64,000 nt of DNA from positions 1-64,000 of the forward strand of contig JAGUYG010000009.1 of assembly GCA_020061465.1 (NCBI GenBank). Direction: 5' to 3'. The stretch comes from Ignavibacteriales bacterium (GTDB taxonomy: Bacteria > Bacteroidota > Ignavibacteria > Ignavibacteriales > Ignavibacteriaceae). Position 1 is the first letter of the stretch. Each line of letters begins with the position of its first letter. A program made the translations under genes and the position numbers. Below are positions 47,221 through 53,922 of the stretch, piece after piece. The notes below the pieces were generated by a model. The model made no database searches and was not told where the DNA came from. It saw only the letters and a program-made list of their open reading frames with translations.

Positions 47221-47235
47221 CTATTTCCTTACCAT

Positions 47236-47586
47236 TTATTTTTCATTTCCAATGTATTTTATAATTTCCACCTTTTCCATAGTAATTAATCCACCGCTGT
47301 TAGCTTCTTCAAAAATATCATGTAGAATTGGAAGAAATTTTTCAATTTTTTCTTCTTCATCTACAATTTCAATTACCATTGGCATATCCTCTGAAAGCCG
47401 TAAAATTTTTGCAGTATGAATACGGCTCGTTCTGCCAAATCCCATCACCCCCTTAAATACTGTAGCTCCTGCAAGATGAAGTTTTCTCGCTTCCTGAACT
47501 ATCCTTTCATACACAGTAATATGGTGGAGAATATCTGTTTCACCAACAAAAATTCTGACAAGCTTTGCTTCGCCTTTTAATTCCAT
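47236..47586 (-). CDS. DUF190 protein
   Basis: 116 residues. ARLVRIFVGETDI-like opening (AKLVRIFVGETDI), LAGATVFKGVMGFG, MPMVIEIVDEEEKIEKFLP: a PII-like ferredoxin fold typical of DUF190, which commonly accompanies crcB. Probably a small soluble regulator of the channel; function not established. ATG lies directly next to the crcB stop. Confidence 0.92.
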   Translation of the reverse strand: MELKGEAKLVRIFVGETDILHHITVYERIVQEARKLHLAGATVFKGVMGFGRTSRIHTAKILRLSEDMPMVIEIVDEEEKIEKFLPILHDIFEEANSGGLITMEKVEIIKYIGNEK

Positions 47587-47919
47587 TTAAGCTCCTGTTA
47601 ATAGTTTAGAAATTTTATAAGCTGTGAAAAGGAATTCTTTTTCTTTAAGAAAATTAATTGTCTTGAAGGAAAAGGTCGAAAATGTAGTCAGTCCGCCGCA
47701 GAACCCAACTGTTAGAAAAATTCTTAATTCCTGGTCAATTAATTCATTGTCATTGAAATAATACATCACAATACCAATTATAAAACTACCTAGAATATTA
47801 ACTAATAAGGTACCATAAGGAAATGTAGGTGGAAGGAATCTATAGATATAATTTGAACTCCAATAACGCAAAATACCACCGATACCTGTTCCAAAGAATA
47901 CTAAGATATAATTTTGCAA
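47587..47919 (-). CDS. crcB: Fluoride channel CrcB/Fluc, apparently lacking the last helix
   Basis: 110 residues from TTG, with TAGGA about ten bases upstream. Helices 1-3 are intact, with Arg18, PYGTLLVNILGSF (34-46, pore Asn41) and GFCGGLTTFSTFSFKTI, including the phenylalanine-box FSTFS (80-84). After FLKEKEFLF only TAYKISKLLTGA remains, about 15-20 residues short of the usual fourth helix, and the next gene begins at once. Family role: dimeric fluoride-selective export channel of the inner membrane. The truncation may impair it or be a recent deletion. Confidence 0.9.
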   Translation of the reverse strand: MQNYILVFFGTGIGGILRYWSSNYIYRFLPPTFPYGTLLVNILGSFIIGIVMYYFNDNELIDQELRIFLTVGFCGGLTTFSTFSFKTINFLKEKEFLFTAYKISKLLTGA

Positions 47920-47965
47920 TGATGTTTTCCTACCTTAATCAATAGTTACTGTATTTGTTTTTTAA

Positions 47966-48080
47966 GATAGGAGTTATCAGTCCGGTATATCTGCCGATAG
48001 GCAGGGTTTCTCCCGACATTCTCGGGAAATGTGTTAGGACGGTTATCTCTGCTAAGTGGGAAGGTGAACTCCATCACCAA
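47966..48080 (-). promoter_or_regulatory. Fluoride riboswitch of the crcB operon, enlarged by nested palindromes
   Basis: Minus strand: GGTGATGGAGTTCACC opens the aptamer and GGACTGATAACTCCTATC closes it, with the P3 pair GTCC/GGAC. Its loop is expanded by two hairpins: TCCCGA/TCGGGA (48011-48027) and CTGCC-GATA-GGCAG (47991-48004). The 3' TCCTATC can pair with GGTAGGA, which is the crcB ribosome binding site region, implying control of translation. Confidence 0.92.
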
Positions 48081-48162
48081 TGCAAAGTTAGCCAACGTTA
48101 ACTTTAAAAACAATTTATAAACAATTCTGCATTGTTAAAATGAATTAAAATAATTATGTTCG

Positions 48163-48220
48163 TAACAGCGATGGAGTTCGCTTAACATTCAGCTTTAATA
48201 AGGAATTGATGACTCCTACT
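48163..48220 (+). promoter_or_regulatory. Fluoride riboswitch before the metallophosphoesterase operon
   Basis: Plus strand: GCGATGGAGTTCGC (48168-48181), TTAAC, an ATTC/GAAT stem, then TGATGACTCCTAC. It is divergent from the crcB riboswitch, with about 80 bases between the two aptamers that must hold both promoters. Confidence 0.92.
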
Positions 48221-48246
48221 TAATTAATTTTACGGTAGGAGTTTTT
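48212..48246 (+). terminator. Riboswitch expression platform (terminator)
   Basis: ACTCCTAC (48212-48219), the 3' strand of the aptamer, is fully complementary to GTAGGAGT (48235-48242), followed by five T. Aptamer and terminator are therefore mutually exclusive: without fluoride transcription should stop here, with fluoride it should continue. Confidence 0.88.
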
Positions 48247-48276
48247 CCTCCTGCCTTTAATTCTCAAATATAATTT

Positions 48277-48959
48277 ATGAAACTCTTAATTCTATCTGAT
48301 ATCCATGCTAATTATCCGGCTCTGCAAGCTGTTCTTGATAAAGATGGAACTTATGATAAGTTAATTTTTCTTGGCGATGTTGTTGATTATGGACCACATC
48401 CAAAAGAATGTTTAGATTTTATTAAAGATAATGCTTATTTTTATGTAAGAGGAAACCACGATAATGCTCTAGGCTATAATGCTGACTGCAACTGCATGGG
48501 TAAATTCAGAGAATATTCTATTGCTACAAGAGAATGGCAAAAACTCTTTTAGATGAAAATGATATTCATTTTTTAAGGAATATGCCGATAATAAATAAAG
48601 CCCACTTCGATGATAATGTGTTTTTACTTGCACATGCCTCGCCTCAAGGTAATATTGCCAAATATCTCACCGAAGATGAAATTGCAAATGAGCTCGATGA
48701 TATAATTGCAGAGTACATTCTTGTGGGTCATATGCATGTTCAATATGAAAAGCGAATTGATTATAATTTAATTGTAAATCCGGGAAGTGTTGGCTTAGCA
48801 AGGGATGGCGGGCAAGCCTGTTATGCAGTTTTTGAAAATGAAAACATATCCCTTCACCGGATAGATTATGATGTTGAAAAAACTATTTCTGATCTTATGA
48901 AAGCTCCCTTGTCTGATAATATTAAAAATTGCTTAAAAAATATTTTACTTCATAAATAA
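48277..48959 (+). pseudogene. Metallophosphoesterase (YfcE/MJ0936-like), single-base frameshift
   Basis: The first frame (48277-48552) carries the metal motifs SDIHANYPAL, GDVVDYGPHP and GNHDNA. A second frame (48534-48959) carries LAHASP and the final VGHMHVQYEK...VNPGS. Together they make a full small calcineurin-like phosphatase of about 227 residues. The join is at the A run 48539-48543, where one more A would give REWQKTLLDEND. This may be a sequencing error, a broken gene, or a minus-one slip on AAA. An ATG at 48534 could restart translation. Family members cleave phosphodiesters; the substrate is unknown. Regulated by the fluoride riboswitch upstream. Confidence 0.85.
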
Positions 48960-48966
48960 TCTTAAA

Positions 48967-49350
48967 ATGATTTTTTACTGCACAAACTGTTGGAAAGAAA
49001 TAAAACCAGACGACAAGATCTGTCCCAATTGTGGTGCCGATCAAACAGAACTTGAAAATGAATCTTTTGTAAAAAAGTTAATAAAAGCATTAAATCACCC
49101 GGAACCTGAAACGCCAATTAGAGCAGCAAATATTTTAGCTCAGTTAAAAGTAAAAAAAGCAGTCCCATTTTTAATTGCTAAGTTAAAAAATGAAAAAGAT
49201 CCTTTTATAATTGAAGCAGTTGTTAAAGCATTACTTGAGATTGATGAAGACCAAACTAAATCAGCTATATTATCTCGTCTTGCCGGATTAAAAAATCCTC
49301 CTGTTACCATTAAGAAAATATTTGAGGAGTTGAAAAAAACGAATGAATGA
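48967..49350 (+). CDS. Zinc-ribbon plus HEAT-repeat small protein
   Basis: 127 residues. N-terminal zinc ribbon with Cys5, Cys8, Cys19 and Cys22 (YCTNCWKEI, ICPNCGA), then about three HEAT/PBS-type helical pairs (IRAANILAQLKVKKAVPFL, IEAVVKALLEI). Likely a protein-interaction adaptor in the cytoplasm. Seven bases after the phosphatase gene, so under the same riboswitch. Function unknown. Confidence 0.78.
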   Translation: MIFYCTNCWKEIKPDDKICPNCGADQTELENESFVKKLIKALNHPEPETPIRAANILAQLKVKKAVPFLIAKLKNEKDPFIIEAVVKALLEIDEDQTKSAILSRLAGLKNPPVTIKKIFEELKKTNE

Positions 49351-49783
49351 AAAAAAAGCTCTACCAGATAATCATAAGCGAAGTCTTTCGGTTACTGCTC
49401 GGCATATTGAGCAAGGAATAAGGGAAATTGAATTATTACTGCTCAATAATAATCCTGATAATGCAACTTCTACGAAAGAGTCATTGACAAGTGTTATAAA
49501 AAATCTAAACAATGAGGAAAGGGCATCAATTCTTGATTTAATAAAGTATCTAAAAATAGAAAATGAGAAGATGATTAAAGATTTAAATCTTCCAAAAGAA
49601 AAACTTTACGAAGATAGAATTGTACGGGGAAGATTAAGTCATATCTGGGCTTTGCTTGTTGACAGCACTCCCAAAGGTTTGAAAGGATACGGTGAGCTTA
49701 ATTCAAATCAAGCAGAGGTTCTTGATTCATATATTAATAAGCTTCTTGATATTGTTTATAAGCTGCAAGCTATTATTAAGTAA
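49343..49783 (+). CDS. Hypothetical helical protein, fluoride operon
   Basis: 146 residues, mainly helical and charged, with no signal or membrane segment. Notable strings: RSLSVTARHIEQGIREIE and RIVRGRLSHIWALLVDSTPKG. I do not recognise a family. Overlaps the zinc-ribbon gene by eight bases, so it is the last gene of the riboswitch-led run and the last of the island before the tRNA genes. Confidence 0.72.
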   Translation: MNEKKALPDNHKRSLSVTARHIEQGIREIELLLLNNNPDNATSTKESLTSVIKNLNNEERASILDLIKYLKIENEKMIKDLNLPKEKLYEDRIVRGRLSHIWALLVDSTPKGLKGYGELNSNQAEVLDSYINKLLDIVYKLQAIIK

Positions 49784-49788
49784 TCTTG

Positions 49789-49818
49789 CCTGCCTGCCGA
49801 AGACTTCGCGTAGGCGGG
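49789..49818. repeat. CCTGCC-type hairpin repeat
   Basis: CCTGCCTGCCGAAG and CTTCGCGTAGGCGGG form an inner CGAAG/CTTCG stem and an outer GC-rich stem just after the last island gene. It resembles the hairpins at 19075, 34237 and 47991. Confidence 0.55.
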
Positions 49819-49847
49819 TAATCTTTCAATCTTTCAAATAGCACTAT

Positions 49848-49880
49848 AAAAAAAGCCCATCCTAAAATAGGGATGAGCTT
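49848..49880 (-). terminator. Terminator of the tRNA-Arg pair
   Basis: On the minus strand AAGCTCATCC pairs with GGATGGGCTT (one mismatch) and a run of T follows. It lies just beyond the 3' end of tRNA-Arg(TCG). Confidence 0.75.
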
Positions 49881-49888
49881 TCTTCTTG

Positions 49889-49962
49889 TACGCCCGGAAG
49901 GACTCGAACCCTCAACCCTTTGATCCGAAGTCAAATGCTCTATCCAATTGAGCTACGGGCGC
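49889..49962 (-). tRNA. tRNA-Arg(TCG)
   Basis: Cloverleaf: acceptor GCGCCCG with CGGGCGT, D arm AGCTC..GAGC, anticodon stem TTTGA/TCAAA with loop CTTCGGA (anticodon TCG), T arm with GGTTCGAGTCC. CCA is not encoded. A decayed copy lies at 33128-33247. Confidence 0.95.
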
Positions 49963-50004
49963 AGATTTTCACAATTTGTAAATTGGCATGTTAGCTTTTC
50001 TTTG

Positions 50005-50078
50005 TGCACCCGGAAGGACTCGAACCTTCAACCTTCTGATCCGTAGTCAGATGCTCTATCCAATTAAGCTACGGGTGC
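50005..50078 (-). tRNA. tRNA-Arg(ACG)
   Basis: Acceptor GCACCCG/CGGGTGC, anticodon stem TCTGA/TCAGA with loop CTACGGA (anticodon ACG), T arm GGTTCGAGTCC. CCA is not encoded. Its 3' 44 bases are repeated at 33288-33331, marking it as the integration target and right boundary of the island. Confidence 0.95.
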
Positions 50079-50339
50079 CTGCTGATTTATAATTTATTGT
50101 TAAAAAACTCGTGAAAAAAGCAACAATTTTGGTAAACTTGGGCGTCAAATATAGCATAATCGATTTAGAGAATCAAAGTAAACGAATATTTGCAAAACCT
50201 TTTCAAGAAACTAAAACCCTACGCAATTTTGTTTTTAGAATTAACTGAAGTAACAAAACTATCAGGCTCAAATTTAATTCCATAAGTTTCTCAACTTTGG
50301 TAAACCTGGTATAAATTTCTATATTTGAGCCGCAAAATC
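50079..50339. other. Spacer between divergent tRNA genes
   Basis: About 260 bases without a gene. It should hold the promoters of the tRNA-Arg pair (leftward) and tRNA-Ser (rightward); no motif can be assigned. Confidence 0.4.
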
Positions 50340-50429
50340 GGAAAGGTGCAGGAGTGGTTTAACTGGCACGCCTGGAGAGCGTGTGTATCCGTGAGGGTAC
50401 CGAGGGTTCGAATCCCTCCCTTTCCGCCA
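50340..50429 (+). tRNA. tRNA-Ser(GGA)
   Basis: Acceptor GGAAAGG/CCTTTCC, anticodon stem CACGC/GCGTG with loop CTGGAGA (anticodon GGA), the long variable arm expected for serine, T arm GAGGGTTCGAATCCCTC, and an encoded CCA at 50427-50429. Confidence 0.95.
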
Positions 50430-50663
50430 TTTGAATCTTTTTTAAATTTTCTTCGAATTAATCACATTCTGTTCGCTCGGCATTTACATTCTTCCCCAGG
50501 TAATTAAAGCACACATTCTGTATTGATAAAACGAAAAAATTTCTTAATTTAGGGCTAAATTCTTTGCATAGTTTCGCAAAAGTTGTTTTATTAGGGCAAA
50601 CTTAAATATTAGACTAAGGTGAGGGATAACTGAAGTCTAATTTTATTAGGAGTGAGGGTCGCT

Positions 50664-50960
50664 ATGAAAACGTTTCTAGTCTTTTTAACTGTGCTTTTGG
50701 TATTTTTCGGAGTCGCTTCAGTTTATTTTGTTGACATAAAAATTGAACAAAAAAAACGAGAGGCATCAACATCGAAAAGTAGTCAATCGATGATGATGGC
50801 AGGAGCTGATACTAAAAGCGGGTTTTTTCCTAAGCCAAGTATGCGCGAACTCGACAGTCTAACAGCAAACATGAATCTGCCTTTTACTATTGAGAATGCA
50901 CATTTGAGTCCGCATGATGCAAGAGTTACTCGCGGAGTTCGAACCGTAAGAAGTTTTTAA
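50664..50960 (+). CDS. Small single-pass membrane or exported protein
   Basis: 98 residues from the ATG at 50664, preceded by GAGGG; a GTG at 50652 is less likely. One hydrophobic helix (TFLVFLTVLLVFFGVASVYFV), then a Lys/Ser-rich linker and a short conserved-looking tail (PKPSMRELDSL, NAHLSPHDARVTRG). No family recognised; possibly membrane-anchored with its tail outside. The flanking gaps 50430-50663 and 50961-51189 show nothing else. Confidence 0.6.
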   Translation: MKTFLVFLTVLLVFFGVASVYFVDIKIEQKKREASTSKSSQSMMMAGADTKSGFFPKPSMRELDSLTANMNLPFTIENAHLSPHDARVTRGVRTVRSF

Positions 50961-51189
50961 GCGGTATCAGAGGTCGAAGTTTTAATTCAAGAAAAAATAA
51001 TAAGCGGCTAAATATTTTAGTTCCGCAATAAATTTTAAATTACGGATACATTATAACCGCTGCTCATCCGCACGTATAAAGAACTATCTATCAACAGTAT
51101 ATGCCTTCCGTCCCATTCTAATTTTCAACTTGGTATTATTGTTTTAGTTTAACATCGTAAACTTCAAACAATAAAATCATGAGGTAGTC

Positions 51190-51621
51190 ATGAAAAAGCT
51201 AATCATAACTTCTTTGGCAGTTCTTTTCGCATTTGTTTCAATTGGTTTTGCGTCTTCAAAAGTTTTAATCAGTTCTAAAAAAACTGATCACAAAGCTGCA
51301 ATTGCCAATTTGTTAGTGGGACTTAATTCGGATAACTACGGATTAAGGACAAGTTGTGCATTCATGTTGGGTGAACTTAAAGCATCACAAGCAGTAATTC
51401 CTTTAATGAAGATGCTTCATTCCGAAAAGAGCGATGATGCGCGTATAGTTGCTGCATTGTCTCTATATAAAATCGGAAATCCTATTGGAATTTTTGCCGT
51501 TAAACAAGCCGGGCGTTTCGACGACAGTGAGAGAGTTAGAAAAATGTGTTCTAACTTTTATGTCAATTTTCAGCAGAAGGAAACTACTTCTGCTTCCGAT
51601 CTTTTTTACGGCTGGTTATAA
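51190..51621 (+). CDS. Exported HEAT-repeat protein
   Basis: 143 residues; GAGGTAG sits just before the ATG. A signal peptide (KKLIITSLAVLFAFVSIGFAS) is followed by two to three HEAT/PBS units (LRTSCAFMLGELKASQAVIPLMKML, ARIVAALSLYKIGNPIGIFAV). Probably a small periplasmic scaffold; function unknown. Confidence 0.72.
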   Translation: MKKLIITSLAVLFAFVSIGFASSKVLISSKKTDHKAAIANLLVGLNSDNYGLRTSCAFMLGELKASQAVIPLMKMLHSEKSDDARIVAALSLYKIGNPIGIFAVKQAGRFDDSERVRKMCSNFYVNFQQKETTSASDLFYGWL

Positions 51622-51805
51622 TTATTCCGGTTGATTCATTAATTCATTTGAAAAGACTTCGTTAGAATATTTTTTTGGCGGAGAAAGGCGAAGTCTTTCT
51701 TCTATAAATTCTTCCTTCACGCATTTCTACCAAGATCATTATTTTCTCTCATTATTTTTTCTGATAAACACTTCATAAGCTATATTTGCGGAAACCTTTT
51801 TGAAC

Positions 51806-53140
51806 ATGACATACAAAGAACATATAAAAAGAACTTTTATTCTTGCCTATCCCGTAATAATCGGTCAATTAGGATTTATTATGATGGGAGTAGTCGACAG
51901 TATTATGGTTGGTGAAATCGGTGCAACACCTTTAGCTGCGGCTTCGCTGGCAAATAGTATTGTAATTTTGATTATGGTAATAGGCTTCGGTGTTTCTAAT
52001 GCAGTTACTCCACTGGTGGCGATTTCGGTGGGAGCAAATAAATTTGAAGAGTGCGGTACCATATTCAGGCAATCGCTTTTAATAAACATGGTGTTGGGAA
52101 TTATTCTAACTTCTATCATCGTTTTCTTATCGGAACTATTCATGTATTTTAACCAGCCGCCGGCAGTTGTAGAAGAAGCTGTCTCTTATACCAAACTTAT
52201 CGGATTGTCTGTAATACCGCTTATGTTCTTTCAAACATACAAGCAATTCATCGAGGGTTTTTCAATTATGAAACCGGCAATGATATTGGCGCTGGTTGCT
52301 AACCTAGTTAATGCATTCTCAAATTGGATTTTTATTTACGGTAATTTGGGTGTGCCTGCTTTAGGATTGGATGGTGCCGGTATAGCCACATTAATATCGC
52401 GTCTGTTTCTTGGGTTTACTTTATTCTATTATGTTAAAAGGTTAAAAAAGTTTGAGCTGTTCGATTTGAGTTTTCATTTTCGGGATAGAAATAGATTCTG
52501 GATTAAGAAAATATTACGACTCGGTTTACCGGGCGGCTTCCAATATTTTTTCGAAGCCGGCGCATTCTCTTTTGCGGTGATTATGATCGGATGGCTCGGC
52601 ACTTACCAGCTTGCAGCTCATCAGATAGCAATAAATCTTGCATCAATATCTTTTATGGCTGTCCTAGGAATTTCGGCAGCAGGCGGGATACGCGTTGGCA
52701 ATGCTGTGGGGAGAGGGGAGACTTCTGAGGTTAGAAAAGCGGGCTTTACTGCATTGTTACTTGGGGCATGTATAATGGGCAACGCAGGAATCATTTTTAT
52801 TATTCTCAGAAATTTTTTGCCAACGTTATACATCAATGAAGCTCCAGTAATTGAGATTACATCTTCACTGCTGATAATTGCTGCACTATTTCAGCTTTCG
52901 GATGGTGTTCAAGGAGTAGGTATCGGAATTCTAAGAGGCTTAACTGATGTGAAATGGCCTACTATTATCACCTTCTTTTCTTATTGGATTTTAGCTTTAC
53001 CCGTCGGATATCTTTTGGCTTTTGAATTTGGGCTTGGAGTTCAAGGTGTATGGTTTGGCTTTTTGATAGGATTAACTTCCTCCGCAACGATGTTGACGCT
53101 TAGATTCAATAAAAAAAGTAAACAGCGTATTATTGTTTAA
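51806..53140 (+). CDS. MATE family efflux transporter
   Basis: 444 residues from ATG 51806 (a TTG two codons earlier is possible). Twelve helices in two related halves: FILAYPVIIGQLGFIMMGVVDSIMVGEIGATPLAAASLAN, split here across helices 1-2, and IKKILRLGLPGGFQYFFEAGAFS opening the second half, with GISAAGGIRVGNAVGRGE. Sodium- or proton-driven export of cationic compounds. Convergent with the eIF2B-like gene, overlapping it by four bases. Confidence 0.93.
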   Translation: MTYKEHIKRTFILAYPVIIGQLGFIMMGVVDSIMVGEIGATPLAAASLANSIVILIMVIGFGVSNAVTPLVAISVGANKFEECGTIFRQSLLINMVLGIILTSIIVFLSELFMYFNQPPAVVEEAVSYTKLIGLSVIPLMFFQTYKQFIEGFSIMKPAMILALVANLVNAFSNWIFIYGNLGVPALGLDGAGIATLISRLFLGFTLFYYVKRLKKFELFDLSFHFRDRNRFWIKKILRLGLPGGFQYFFEAGAFSFAVIMIGWLGTYQLAAHQIAINLASISFMAVLGISAAGGIRVGNAVGRGETSEVRKAGFTALLLGACIMGNAGIIFIILRNFLPTLYINEAPVIEITSSLLIIAALFQLSDGVQGVGIGILRGLTDVKWPTIITFFSYWILALPVGYLLAFEFGLGVQGVWFGFLIGLTSSATMLTLRFNKKSKQRIIV

Positions 53141-53922
53141 TCTGTAATAATTTTAGTAATTAGTTTACGTTCGATCTTTTCAAAATATTTGTTATCGATT
53201 TTTAATCCTGTATGCTTGAATTTCCATATCTCCGAATCCTCACCAAATTTATTTTCAAAATTATTATCCTTTCTTAATTTGTCTTTTGTTACAAATACAT
53301 AAGTTGGAATCATACAGTAGTGAGCAATTATTGCTGCAGCTTTACTTCCCACCTTGTTATATACATCTCCGGCTTTGGTTATGGTATCAGCACCCATTAT
53401 AACTGCATCAACCTGAGGAATTTTTTCTGCTAACATTGCTTCGGTAATCAGTTCTGTCTTAATTCCGAGCAGTAAAAATTTTTTAGTTAAAATTTTACCT
53501 TCGCAATTCGGGCGTGATTCACAAACAACCGCTTTAAGATTCCGTTTGTCCCTAAACCATATATTAATAATTTCATAAATAGTTCTGCTGTTTGATATTG
53601 TAAGAAATTTTGAAATGGGAAGCAAAATTTTTGATGCATTCTTATATAAGCGGTAATATTTATTTTTATAGCTGTTCTCAATTGATATGATAAATTCTCG
53701 AAGCTTTTGGGGATTACTTTTTAGCTTTTTTATTCTCTCTAAATATTGAACTACGGCGGCAAAGGATAAAAAATTTTTCTCCCTGTCTGAAAGAAATTTA
53801 ATTATTTCATCGGCATCACCAATATTATTTTTTATCAGCTTGTTAAGCTTAAATAGAATATCAATCGACCCGGAAGTTTTATCTTCAAGTAGTCGGTTTA
53901 GTTCATGTTTAATTTTAATCAT
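53137..53922 (-). CDS. eIF2B alpha/beta/delta-like protein
   Basis: 261 residues. The C-terminal Rossmann-like half carries the family motif: VVCESRPNCEGKILTKK, GIKTELITEAMLAE, DAVIMGADTITKAGDVYNKVGS, IAHYCMIPTYVF. The N-terminal helical half is shorter than in MtnA. Relatives include ribose-1,5-bisphosphate isomerase and eIF2B subunits; it lacks the MtnA Cys motif THCNTG, so a methylthioribose role is unlikely. A sugar-phosphate isomerase is plausible but not shown. It directly follows the S9 peptidase gene. Confidence 0.8.
   Translation of the reverse strand: MIKIKHELNRLLEDKTSGSIDILFKLNKLIKNNIGDADEIIKFLSDREKNFLSFAAVVQYLERIKKLKSNPQKLREFIISIENSYKNKYYRLYKNASKILLPISKFLTISNSRTIYEIINIWFRDKRNLKAVVCESRPNCEGKILTKKFLLLGIKTELITEAMLAEKIPQVDAVIMGADTITKAGDVYNKVGSKAAAIIAHYCMIPTYVFVTKDKLRKDNNFENKFGEDSEIWKFKHTGLKIDNKYFEKIERKLITKIITD

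Larger units (their letters stand above)
33288..50048. mobile_element. tRNA-Arg-integrated fluoride-resistance island (about 16.7 kb)
   Basis: Bounded by direct repeats of tRNA-Arg(ACG) (33288-33331 and 50005-50048), with the similarity extending leftward on each side into the neighbouring tRNA-Arg(TCG). A tyrosine recombinase pseudogene lies 85 bases inside the left end. Cargo: four fluoride riboswitches, MFS transporter, small zinc-finger protein, membrane pyrophosphatase, enolase, MgtE, two MutS-like ATPases, two uncharacterised genes, universal stress protein, CPA antiporter, DUF190, CrcB, metallophosphoesterase and two small proteins. There are no phage structural or conjugation genes. 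The broken integrase suggests it can no longer excise by itself. Confidence 0.85.

Noticed and set aside
33288-50048. Prophage or conjugative element
   Set aside because: There is an integrase and att repeats but no capsid, tail, relaxase, type IV secretion or replication gene.
50325-50507. 60-codon plus-strand open frame
   Set aside because: It covers tRNA-Ser(GGA) and has no protein-like features.
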